Assembly (NCBI GenBank): GCA_019096065.1
Contig: JAGUCH010000003.1
Coordinates: 8,804,001-8,868,000, forward strand
Source of the DNA: Paracyclopina nana
Taxonomy: Eukaryota; Arthropoda; Copepoda; Cyclopoida; Cyclopettidae
Direction: 5' to 3'
DNA: 64,000 bases
Positions 23,445-35,600 of this stretch are shown here, piece after piece. How positions within the stretch are numbered: position 1 is the stretch's first letter; every line of letters begins with the position of its first letter. The notes under the pieces were generated by a model that worked only from the letters and a program-made list of their open reading frames with translations, was not told the DNA's origin and ran no database searches. Made by a program: the position numbers and the translations under genes.

Positions 23445-24239
23445 CGCGGATAATTATCTACTTTGAAAAATGTTCAGAAATAAGAAGTTTGCCGAGTTGA
23501 AGAAACCTTACAAGAACCTAGAAATATATTGTATGACAGTAGGAAGTAAAGCCAATTACGATGATATGTATAGCACAGCAACAACACTTTGAACCCTCTA
23601 GGAAACTTGTTTTGGGGATAAAAAAAACCCGGAGCTTTAACAAGAAAACGATGTCAGCCAATACTGATCATCGTGGAACGTCGGGATAAGACCGGTTTGT
23701 TCAACTATGCAAGTGAAAATCCAGTAGCCTCACTATATCATCCACAATCCAATAGATCCGAAAGCGACGCCAAAAGCGAATGAGGATAGTGTCGTTAAGA
23801 GTCTTTACCTTCATTAAAATGATGTTTAACGGTGTTAAGTTCTCACCTGATAGTGAAGAAAAATTGCAACCAAAGTGGGTGAAATCGCTCAATTTGAATA
23901 ATACCCTTTGTTTTCGCGAATAATCGGTCTCAAAGGAAATTGGAAAAATAAAGCTCTCTCAGTCTGACAAAGAGTCCGTCCTGACAGCTGAGAAGAGAGC
24001 AACTAAACTTTGGGCTGCTGACAAAGCTCTCTTTGTCCCTCAAACCGGTTTTTACGAGATGTTTAGATAAACTGGCGTCGAAATAAGCTTGTTAAAAATA
24101 CTTTTGTGTATTCTAGCTCAATAATTAATGCCTACCCACTTTTTTAAAGAACCTTGAGCTTTAATCTCGAGATGGGGATAATTCGACCCTGCTACCCTCA
24201 GATTCATAACAAGAAAAGTTGAACGTTTTCTAATTGAAG
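23445..24239. other. Divergent promoter region of prosaposin and SMNDC1
   Basis: The 795 bp between the two start codons must hold both promoters. Two ACCGGTTT-type sequences are visible: GACCGGTTTG near 23690 and AAACCGGTTTTT near 24041. The latter matches the Grainyhead consensus AACCGGTT. No TATA box is clear. No coding exon was seen. Confidence 0.4.
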
Positions 24240-25018
24240 ATGAGTGAATCCGACTTGAATTCGTACAAGCTGCAGATGCAGCAGGTCGAGGCTGCTTTGA
24301 CCTCGGACCCGACCAATCAAGAACTGCTCACGTTGAAGGGCGACCTTGAGCAAGTGATAGCGTTGACGGAGCAATTGATCACAGCTCAAACTGGGGGGAC
24401 TTCGACCTCAACGGCACAAGCTTCAGAAGATGCGCCCGAAGGATCTGAGAAGAAGCGAACGAGACCTCACGACCACCTTCAGCCCGTCAAGCATTGGCAA
24501 GTTGGTGAACAGTGCCAGGCCATTTGGGCCAAGGACGGAAAGTAAATGGTGATCAATTATTTGTTCAAGTTCAGAAATCAGCCTTGATCTCTAGGTATTA
24601 TGAAGCTGTCATCAACGAAATCACCACGGATGGCGAAGTGTCTGTCACGTTCCAAAGCTATGGTAACAGCGGCGTGACCACCCTAGGACTGCTTAAGATT
24701 TCAGCTATGGGCTTTACCGGTTCGACGGCCTCAGCCAATCGTAAAGAGCAGCTAGCCAAACAGAGAGAGTACCTCAAGAAGAAAAAGGCCAAGAAGGCCG
24801 AGCGATTCGCGCAAATGGAGAAGGAACGGGAGACAGAAAAGAACAAATGGCAAAACTTCTCAACCAAAGCTTTTGGCAAGAAAGGCTTTGTGAAAAAGAG
24901 TATCTTCAAAACGCCAGAAAACCCGACGGGGCGTGTGGGGATTGGCACTTGCGGAGTTGGAGGGGCAGAAATGACAAAATTCAACAATGCCATAAAGTAC
25001 AACAAACGATCGACGTAG
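24240..25018 (+). CDS. SMNDC1: Survival motor neuron domain-containing protein 1 (SPF30)
   Basis: Nuclear splicing factor needed for spliceosome assembly. Two exons (24240-24541, 24595-25018) split by a 53-bp intron give 241 residues, close to the human length. The ATG at 24240 fits the family start (short coiled N-terminus, DLNSYKLQMQQVEAAL). The Tudor domain (about 80-140) is split by the intron: WQVGEQCQAIWAKDGK joins YYEAVINEI, then VTFQSYGN. Its aromatic residues, which bind dimethyl-arginine on Sm proteins, are present. The basic region KKKKAKKAERFAQMEKERE follows. The C-terminus has KSIFKTPENPTGRVGIGTCG and KYNKRST, matching the conserved family end. Divergent from prosaposin. Confidence 0.96.
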
Positions 25019-25421
25019 AATGTAAAAATACACTTACGGTAGGGAACCATCAGCTTCAGATAGAAAGATTCTTCTCACGAAAGCAAAGGGAATCGGCGGC
25101 CGCTTTTCCCATCATTTTCGTGAGCTTCATTTTGCATAGAAAGAACACTTTTCTTCCTGAATGAAGCGGCACTCTGAGATTAGTTTTTTGTGCTGCTGCG
25201 ACGACGCACTGGCTTCAAGTAATGAGTAGGAAAGTCAGTATCGCGTTTTTTGCATCATTCCAAGCTGTTACGGCAAAATGCAAACACTATTTGTCGTTCT
25301 CATACATATGTCGTGGCTAGCTTATCGTACATCAAAAGTTGCTTCTCAATTTTATGATAGCATTGGTGCCCAAAGTTTTTGACAGAATTGCCCCATGTGC
25401 ATCGGAACTAACTCTGTTTAA

Positions 25422-25629
25422 ACATCGCTGAATGATGGCTCACATTTGCATGAAAATGGAAGCTCTTTCACCGACGGCGACCACATGGTGGCAAAGACCC
25501 TCGAAATTCTCGACAAAATGGCAAGCTACCAAAAAGTCCTTCATCGAAATGGGGAAACGAAGGTTATTGCATCTATGGTGCATGTATATGCCCGCTGTCA
25601 CGCAGGTTTTTTTAGACCAAAAAGATCGC
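25422..25629 (+). other. Orphan coding-like exon, possibly globin-like
   Basis: This frame is open from 25422 (after a stop at 25419) with regular codon use and reads DHMVAKTLEILDKMASYQKV and later VIASMVHVYARCHAGFFRP. The spacing of the two segments, with HVYARCHAGFF resembling a globin F-helix around the proximal histidine, suggests a globin E-F exon. A good splice donor (C|GTGAGA) follows at 25630. No acceptable upstream acceptor and no partner exons were found, so it may be a relic or chance. Low confidence. Confidence 0.2.
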
Positions 25630-26631
25630 GTGAGAAAGGAAAGTGGACACAATTTTCAGGGTGAGGAGAAAAGCAACAAATCTGAAAGAAGAAAGATCGA
25701 TAGTGGTACCAAATCACGTTCTTTTTTCTTCCTCGCCAATCTTCTCGTCGTTTTTGTCCTCTTTGCGAGAGGAGCCTCCTTTTTCCGAGAGCAAGCACCT
25801 TTACTATACTAAGCAAGCAACGAGGAGAAAATTGCATTTTTGTGTCCTGGAAATTGCACATCATGCCAGAAGGCTCTCCTCCTGTCTCGCAGATCATCAA
25901 TGTCGGCCATCTGCTTTAATTTTTTACGAAGTCTTCTCGTGCGTATGTGTGGTAGCTAAAGTATTTTTGGATTTTCTATAAAGAGTGTATCATCATCGCG
26001 AAAAGTGGTCAGAAAAGTTTTTTGCGACAAAAGTTCCACCATCTCCACTTCCTTTGTAGTTGATTGAATTTCAGCTCTGTTTGACTCCCGAAAACGGACG
26101 AAAGTTTCTTTCTGGTCGTCTATGCCGTTTTAAAAATAAAGTGCCCAGTTTTTTTTGTTATGGTCGCTAGAAATTATATTAAATATGCTACATAAGTATA
26201 AGTCTGGCCGACTTAACGTTCGCTCTTTTTAACTGCCAATAACAATTAATTGCAACGATTGTGGGATCAGGCTGAAATGCGAAAAGAGACAATATTTCTG
26301 AAAGCTAAGGAGCGAGTTTAATGAAAAAATGGGTTGAAATGCTGAATGCCTTCTGCATCATGTTTGACACTTTTGTCTCAAACCGAAAAATCATATAGAC
26401 AGGTACTCTCATGCTTCACTTCTTTTTTACTAAATATAGCGCTTTCATGCATCTGGGAGGTGTCTAGGGAATATAAGCGATAATTACTTTACTTAACGAA
26501 CAAAAGCTAGCTTTTGAAATGCCGAGTCTACCTATGGCTAGTTATGGCAGAAAAAGGTTTCCTTCAATAATGTTCTGTAAGTATGCTAGAGTATATATTG
26601 TATTGATGATGTATCACAATGATAAAGGAGA
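25630..26631. other. Intergenic stretch, no gene seen
   Basis: AT-rich sequence between the orphan exon and the 3' end of the Sidestep-like gene. No coding exon recognised. The 3' UTR of the Sidestep-like gene must lie at its right end. Confidence 0.4.
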
Positions 26632-29600
26632 TCATAGCCTTGTGGCATTGACAATGTCCCTGGCTCCTCCAGCCTCCAAATTCGAGGTCGTCTGATGGAC
26701 CCCAGCGCTCTTTTGATTCATGTGTGGCTGAGGCGGAGGAGGGCAGAACGTGACAAACTGCAAAAAAGGAGGAAATAGAAATATGGTTCCACCGAGACGT
26801 AGGAAGGGAAAAGGTCGTCTTACCATGGAATTACTCTCGTTTCCCCCAGTTTTCTGTGCCAGATTAAGCCTGAGATCGGGCGCAGGATGAGGATCGCTGA
26901 AAGTAGCCGGTGGTTTCAGCATTGTGGGCAATGCTAAAGACTCATTAAGGAGGCTATCAGTCTCCGTCGAGGCCATGACCGTGTCCTCGAATCTGACCGA
27001 CCTTTGTAGCGTGCTTTGCCTCGACGGTGGCCTTTGGTGGAGATGATGTGCATGAGTAGTGCTGGAACGCCTGGGCATCGAGTTTGGGCTGTGGGCAGCA
27101 TAGGTGCCCACAGGATTGCCCCTCCGCCCCAAAGTATTGGAACATCCTTGCAGCTGTTGCTGGCAATAGTCTCGGTCACAGCCTGTAAGGAGAGCTCGGT
27201 AAGAACGGCCTCTCATTCGCGCAATCTCATGGCAGAACGATGCAAGTTGGGTAAGGAACGGCTGTTGTGTGAAGCAAGTAGAAATATCCATGACCGATAT
27301 GCAATATGTGGAAACAGAGCGTTTTCTTCAAAAAGACCGTTGCTGGCCAAGAAAACAAAGAAGTACGCATATGTATAGGTTTTGAAAAAAGGCATCTTGC
27401 CATGCATACATACTGCAGCCCAAACTTTGACAATTTGATCTTTATTGGAAAAGGCCTCAGCATCGCAGCTAGGTCAAGGCGGGATCGCGCATCAGAGGTT
27501 GAGACCTGAGGCAATTCCATACCAAGTGTGTGATATCGATCTCTAAGAGCCCGAGTGAAGAAGCACTGTTCCTGGATCTACAAAACTTCCTGTCTTTCAG
27601 CCCTAAGGCGCGATGGAATTCAGCAAAAGTATTGCATGGTAGGTCTGACGCTGCACTGTTGGATATGAGATGCCACGACAACAGTGCACTCTCGCTCCTC
27701 ATATTCGATCGTGCGGCATCATAAAGCCAGCAAAACTTTTTTGTTTGAAAAAACACCACTTTGCTAAATTGGGTTATTTTCTTTTTTTTTCTTGGGAAAA
27801 AAATTCACATTAGAATGATGGAAAAGAAAGCAACGTACTAGTTATGCCATTAAATGTAGTTGATCGATGGAATAAATGATTTGGAAATAATTTGACGACC
27901 ATTCGGGAAATCAACTCAACAAGTTGAATCGCATCAAAGGAACAAGAGCTGTTTGATTAGTGATATTTTCGCTGTCGCGGTGGTTTCCTCCTTCCATATA
28001 TCCATACTACAAAGATGAGAGCTTGGAAGGCCTGATTTAATTTGTAAGCCAAGATTCCCAGCTCTCCACCATAAAGGCCTTAAGATTAATTTCGCAGCAC
28101 CACAGGCAATAAATTTGGTGCGCCTTGAAACACGAGCCAAATTAATGATCGCATAGCATGCGAAAAATGGTCACTTTCTCTCGAAAGCAAACCCGAATAG
28201 TGCCATTTATAGAAGTATTGTCTTGGGGTTTTCCGTCGAGTTAAGGCACTGCAGCTCAGCCTGGTTAAGCATAAATCAAAGCCTCAACAAAAGTTCTCAT
28301 CATCGTGCGGACCTGATTAGGTCTCACCAGCTTTCCCTCAGGCTACTTGAGAGAAAATGGGCTTTCACTTCTTTGCCTTGCCTTGCCCTGCTGTTGTGTG
28401 TGTGACCTCCATTTTTTCAGGAACAAAAGTTTTTTGCACCTAAAACTTTCTTATCTCTAGTGCTGCAGTAAAATTAATACGTGACCACTTTGGCAAATTA
28501 GAGTCTGTTTTAAGCTAAATCAACAGCTGCAGCCACTTTCTCTAACTACTCCAAAGTGCATGTACTATGTAGCTAATGCTGCTATGGAAGAATACTTATT
28601 GCATGGACGAGTCGATTATTTCGAAGGAATTTGATCGACCTTATAGTGTGCTTTCCCTTCCTCGCCAGTTTTCGCATTGCTCATTGGGCAGAGTTTTTCT
28701 CTCTCTCGAGCGGTTTGCAGTGGCATTTTTGCTGAATATTTGAGCAGCAGCCCGCATTTTTCTGCCATAATGACTGCCAAAGAGATGATGAAGAAGGGCT
28801 TGGAAGAGGGCCCAATGAGGACGTCGGTCTTCGTCAGCACTTTTAATCCTTTGGAATCGGGGAATTTAACAGCAGAGGGAAAGACGGCCGCCATCCTTTA
28901 AATGCACTTAAATAATGCAGAGGAGCATTAACGAAATGAGAGGAGGGACTGAAGAAACGGTCTCATTACCACTTGCATCATGACTGCATGTTTGGCGCAG
29001 CTAAGAATGTTACCTGCGGGGGCAGCACGAAAGCCCGGAGATTTCACCGGCCTCAAGGCCAACTCCTCGGCGACTGGAGCGACCGCATCATATCTGCCAG
29101 CCTCATCCCCACTCGCATCTCCACCATGGTCATCCTCGTTGCGGCCTCTGATGATGAGGATGACACCCAGCGCCACAGTGGCGAGGCCTATGGCAACGCC
29201 GCACAAAATTGCGACGATCGGCAGAATGGCCAGCCCTGGATCAACCTCAATGTGGTCTTGAACGTCCAGCTTTTTGGCCTCGTCCATGACGGGACTGCTG
29301 AGCTTTGACCTCGTTTCCGCCGTCCTCTTCTCCGCCAGGTTCATGGTGGTGACGTTGAAGGAGACCTTGGGACTGCTGCCGAGGTCATTGGAGGCATACA
29401 CCACGACCTGGTAATCGACTCCGGCCTCGAGGCCAACAACGGTAAAGTTGGGCGCCATGTGGTTGGTGGTATTGTACACCAAGAAAAGTCTGCCGCCCAC
29501 TTCGTGTTTGTAAGCCTCGATGTGAAAGGTGGGCAAATGGCCTCCATCAAAGCCTTGCTGGCATGCGACCTCGATCCGCTCCCAAGTGATATTAAGAGGC

Positions 29601-32600
29601 TGACAATAAATTGGCGGATCTGGTGAGCTTTCTCGCACGACCTCAAATCGACAGGGCTCCCGCTGGAAGCCGGCCGGGTTCTCGCCCCAACAAAAGAGGT
29701 AGCCGTAGTCGGCCTCCGTCATGGTGCGGTAGCGCAGGAGGCTGTGGTCGTACTCCAGGCTGAACTGGTTCGCCGGCAAGTCAACCATGTCCTTGATGTC
29801 GTCCAAAGCCTTGGCGCCACCCACCGTGTTGATCAGGTCAGTTCGTCGCCGTTTCGAGGCGGTTTTGAATTGCCACTTGAAGAGATGCGGCATCGGGTTG
29901 GCCTCCACGTAGCAGTTGACCATAACCTCGGTTTTGAAGGCCGCGCCATAGACCAGCCGTTGGTTCTTCTTGCACTCCGGTGCGACTGCAATAATTAACG
30001 CATTCATTGATTCAGTTGTTACAGCTATAAAGCAAATTGCCCAGGAAATTGGGATTATTTTTAGCCTGGGGCAGTGGAAACTTGGAAATAAAGTACTCCT
30101 CCAATTGGGCTTCCCCTAGCTAGAATAGAATTTCTCCCCCAACTGCTAAGGCAATCACAAAGATTAGGTGCTAGATACATATGTGTAGTAGTACGTGGTG
30201 CAAACGAGTCTTTTGAAAAATGATAAATGGCCCGGTTTCTTGTACCGAACAGCGATGGTCAGATGGAAAAGCTCCCCAGATCTCTCTGAACAAAGTGCCG
30301 CCACTATTCGCGCAGTAGGCCGATTTCTAGCAGCCATCGTAAGAAATGCATTTGCCAAACGATCCTCTAGCAAAGCTGACCGTTAAATAAATAGTTGTGC
30401 GCACCAATTTTGTGCGCATTGCTTGACTAATTCCTATTGAATGTAGCAGCTTTTTTTCCAGTAAGGGCCACAAAGCCGGCTGCGGCCGAAAATATTATCG
30501 TCATAATTTTCACTTACACTTGATGTCAAGATATTGCGCATTGCTTTCACCATCGCCTTCGCTATTTGAGGCCACGCAAGTGTAAAGGCCGGCATCCTCA
30601 CGAGTCACTTTTTGCAATGCCAAAGTCTGGTTGCCAACAAGGACTCCCTCGGACACGTTTTCAATTAGGAACTTGCCCTGAAAAGAAGAAGAAGAAGTCT
30701 TGTGGGGATCTTGTGAAATCTGAATTACTCATTTTCATCACGTCTCATATGCACATACTAGCTACTGCTTCGGAAAACAAGCAATTCGAGCTCATCTGCA
30801 TTTCATTGTTTACATAATCAAAAGGAGCCGTTTTTGCCTGCCTAGAGGCTTGGCTCACGCCAAAAAGATGCAGAGAATGAAGATAAAATAGCTATAGATG
30901 ACCCAAGCATTTGTTGGCAGTGCACAGGCTCTCCCCGTAGAACTTTCTGTTAGGCGACAGTGCTCAACAGCTGGCAAAACTGCTCCATAAGCTGGTAATT
31001 TAACGCCCATCGTGCTATGCTCATCATGGTGATGCGAAAAAATTGTCGTCGTTAAGGCTTGTCCTGGTTGAGCTAGCTAGCTGCATATTGTTAGGATACT
31101 AGCGAGGCCCCGATTAGTATTCAAGTTACAGAGCTGGTATAGTAGACCCTATAGCTCGCTTCAGTCTCGAGCTAGCAAGGATTTTCTGTCTGCCTTATAG
31201 CTGCTGCTGCCATAATCTTCCGCGGTACAGATAACGCAATTTCCAGTCATCTTTTGCGACGGCGGAGCGCGCACTTCTTTTCGAGGCTTTCACTTTTTTC
31301 CCACGCCACGGGAGGAGTGATGATATATAGTGCTTATCGGAGTATGATGTTGCTGCTATGCAAAGTGATGAATGCAAAAAGTTGGCTCTCTTTTGCGAAT
31401 TATTATTGCGCTCTTTGAAAAGCGGACAACTTTGAACTAGCAGTTATGTATGTATAGTACAAATATGCGTATAGTCGCAAGGTATATACACCCTAGGGAG
31501 ATGCACGACGACTCCATTTATTTTCCGCAAAGATGGCTGCTTTGTTCGATGCTGGCTATGCACAGAGCTAAAATGCGACGAACATTTACGCCATCATCAA
31601 GTATTTCTGGAACTCGCAGGATTTAGCTGTCTCTTAAGCTTGCCTTGACAAGCCTTCACCAAGATTTCGAGAAGTTGGACTTTGCAAGTGCCAATCAGTG
31701 CCACACAGAAACAGGAATCGAAACTTGCACCACGTAGCATGGCAAAGCCATTAAACTAGCATTTAGAATGTAGTAAATGCGGTGCCCCCCCAAAATGACT
31801 ATGTAGGCAGCGAGAGTAAAAGTTGAAGGAGAGACGCTAGGAATTTGCATAAAAACGAGGCAATATCTTACATCCGGTTGCTACTACTGCTGCTTCGTAG
31901 GTAGTAAGATATTGCAATTTCCTTAAAAGAAATGGAAATCCCACAAGTGCAGTTCCAACTTTGCCATACATATACTAGGGTCATATTTGTCTTGGACTAC
32001 GGTAGCCTGGGGAGAAAAATGTTCGTAGAAGTTGCTCTGACCAGAGTTTATCTTCGGAAAAAAGGGCTTACGTTGTTCCTCCACGTGATGTTGTAGAAGG
32101 GAGGGTTCGACTTGACGTGGCATTCAAAGTAGACATCGGCTCCCTCCATGATATTCTTGGGGTTGAGGCTACGGCCGAACGTCACCAAGGCGAGGGGCAC
32201 ATCTGGAACATGAAAATTTGCAAAAAAACGGAATGGATTTTCGGTTAGCATGCAAACTGTCATGACGGCTGACAGTTCCTATGAAAGGCTTGCGTGATTG
32301 GTGCGTAGCACCTGTCAATTGAGTCCAATTGACGACGGTCCACCACCAATTTTAGGCTGCAAAAGTGGCACACACAAACTTTCCGCAAACAGTAATAGTT
32401 TACATGTGCATAGCTAGCAGAAATTCGATCAACCGTGCCTACCGCTACTCTTGCTTTTCGCCTTTTTTGCACATGTGCATTTCAGTGGTCAAGTGCTCAA
32501 TCTCAATTTGGCGTGTTGAAGGGGAAAAATGATCAATGTTCACACAACTTCTGGGCCGCGTCAAATGATCGATTGAAAAAAACAATGCAACAATTCATAA

Positions 32601-35600
32601 GGCTTGCTTTACAAACGCTGCTTTTCTCCGACCAAAACCTTCGAGCGTGCGTGTCATCATAAGAATTTATTGCCTTCAGAAAGGCAACAGCAATCAGAAA
32701 GTCCCACAAAATTGCAACAAACAGTAAGGCCGAATGGCAGCTTTTTATGGCACTGCCAGCAGATAGCAGTCTTTAGCTTTCCAAAACTGCTTAACAGTTG
32801 CACCAATAAAAACGGAGTGTATGAAACCGCAACTTACAGTGGACATTAATAATGTATCCATCCTCCTTTACGATTTCGGGGAAATATTCGCTGGATGCCT
32901 TGCAGATAACATGTTTGCCATTGTCTTCGGGCTTTGGCACAAACTTAATGGTCGATGAAGTCCATTCTCCATTCTCCCTGTGATGTTCGACGACCGTTTT
33001 GCCAGTGTCTAATTCCCGATTTCCGACAAACCAGCGAAAGTTTGGAGCCGGCCTCGAGCCGAAGCATTTGCACTCAATTTCGGCTTCCTTGCCAGCCGAC
33101 AGAGGGCGCTTCTTGTCCGTAACGATGCTCACTGACACCGGAGGAACTGAAATTAGGGAAAACTTTCAGCAGGGCATCTCATGACATGATATTGTCCCCG
33201 CATGGTTGGGTTTTCTTTCCCCTTCTTTTTTTTACAGAAAATATGGAAAAGCAGAGAGCACAATGGCATCACTTCCGCCCCAAAAGAATCAGAATGCATT
33301 GAGCTGACAACAACGATAGGAAATATTGCAAAATCCAGGGGATCAAGACCCCCAGAAATGGCCGTAGTACACTCTTAAGGAGATGCAGTCGGTGCGAGTA
33401 GACAACGCTAAACGCTCAATAAATTCCACTACTGCAGACTAAAACGGCGAACGCTTTTTTACCATGTTGAAAGTGAGCTCATCTATAAATTCTAGCATGC
33501 TTTCCTTTCCTCAGCGAGCTTCCACGTTTTTGGTTCTCTCTTTGCCAGGAAGCCGCTGCCGTCACGTTTTTGTGATGGGTTAATTCCCCCATTGACAGGG
33601 ATTTGGGCTCACTATGGTCAAAAAGAAGCTGTTCCTTCAAATTGCCTGTCAGACATAATATACAACCTCGCTGACGAGACAGCAATATTAGATTTGTTAG
33701 AACGGCTATTGCCGTTATAGCCTCAGTCGACGAGCTCTCCCCACCATACACAACTTTAACGACACAGTGGTTGGACTGACAAAAAAATGCCATTGCGCGA
33801 CCAATCAATTTCTGGACGGACTCTATTGAAAGGGCGCAATCAGGCAAGTTCGCTACTTAATTCAGCGAATGAAAATGCCAATCCTAGCCTTTTTGCTAGG
33901 AGCTCGAGCTTTTATCCTGTGATGACCAATGTGCACTAGCTCTTTGTACCTATTCCCATTTAGGATTGCAGGAGCATTAGAAAGTCCCCCCAATTTCTGC
34001 TCAACAGACTGGCAGCAGTCCATGATGAAAGTGAATACGAGTCCCAGGGGAGCGTGGTAAAAAGCAGCTCTTACAAGTTAGGTCAAGGCGGACTTGTGTG
34101 CTGACCGGGATATCCAGCTGAGGACTGATGGCTTGGCAAGTAAATATGGCATTCAAATCCTCCCTTCCAACCTTGGGCAGGGAAAGTACATTTGTAGTCT
34201 CATTCCCAACAGCTTCGTAGGTGTCATCGATCAGGGCTTCGTCTCTCCACCACGTGAGTGCTGGCGGAGGATCTCCTGAAACAAACAAAAAAGCCCGGAG
34301 TAATGACGGAAATATCTAGTCATTGCGCCAGAAGACTCATGTGGGTCAACCGCATATAGTATGCGGTGACCTTCGTGCATCAGTAATGCTGGTTTGATTT
34401 GCGTGCGCCTTCTACACACCATTCAGCCATTTTCCATGCAATCATCACACGCTCAAAATTGTTGTGTACTCATCACTCCAGAAGTAATCCAATGCAATCA
34501 TGCATCGCCAGCCTAAAGATGACCCCGTCGCAACGCGATAGAAAGGTGCAGCAACACAATGGGTTGGTTAAGCAAGCAAAATAAAGCGCGGAATCAATTG
34601 CAAGCTTGCATGATTCCAGCTACCCGAGCGAAGGAGGCAATTTGGTCATTTCGGGCTGGAAATTGCGTCTCCAGCCTTTGACCAGTCTCAGAGCAGAGCT
34701 TAAAACTCCCCCCAAAAAGGGCTCTGCCAATTTGAAACTGTTGACCCGGAAAAGTAGAAGTGGAAGAGGACTTCCATGTCAAATGGTATATTTCTCCAAG
34801 AGACTGGTGCGGTGTATAGGAATGCAAGATGTATTTTCTCACATTTATCTTTCTTATTCCAAGCCAGGAAATGTGTAGTATATAGAATGTGCACAGAGGG
34901 GGAAAATCCCTGGTGGCTGTGAAAAGGGCTAAATCTGGCAGAACAGCGCGGCGCACGAGTCAGGTACGTATTTTGTACTATATGCTGTATTCAGCTTACC
35001 TGCGGAAGTAGTGCACGTCGCGATGAGCTCTTCGCCGATTTTATAGGGCCCCAAAGTGGATGTCATCTTTCTCCCATTGGCATCGTGAATTATTGGTTTC
35101 TTTGGGGGCTCTGCAAAAAAGGACAAATAGTAAATTAGTTTCAAGTAGCAGGTTCCTAAAGCTCGCCCTCTTTTCGCGCTGGCATGGCGGCTGTTGCTTT
35201 AGCCAATGGCTGAAATTAATTACCATGCTACTTTGAGCTAATTCCCCCAACCGTCATCATTGATGCCAGTTTAATTTTGCGTCCATGATAATGAACTTGT
35301 TGCTTTCCATTTCGGAAATGGAAGTGATCCTTTCTCCCTTAATCGAAAGGGTTAGTCAGCATTTCCCAAGCTTATTGGGCATTAAGAGAGAGCATGAACA
35401 GGAATTCACTATTAAATCACCCTTGGGGCTCAGAAAGGCAGGAAATTGCCTAGCCTGTCAATGATCAGCTGGGCAGAAAACTACCATTTCGAAAAAAAAA
35501 GAACACGAAGTGATTGACGGAAGAATCCCTTTCGTTTTCTAGATCGACTGGATGGGACCTTTGTGCGCCGGATTGATTTTATCCTGTCAAGCGACGTGCT

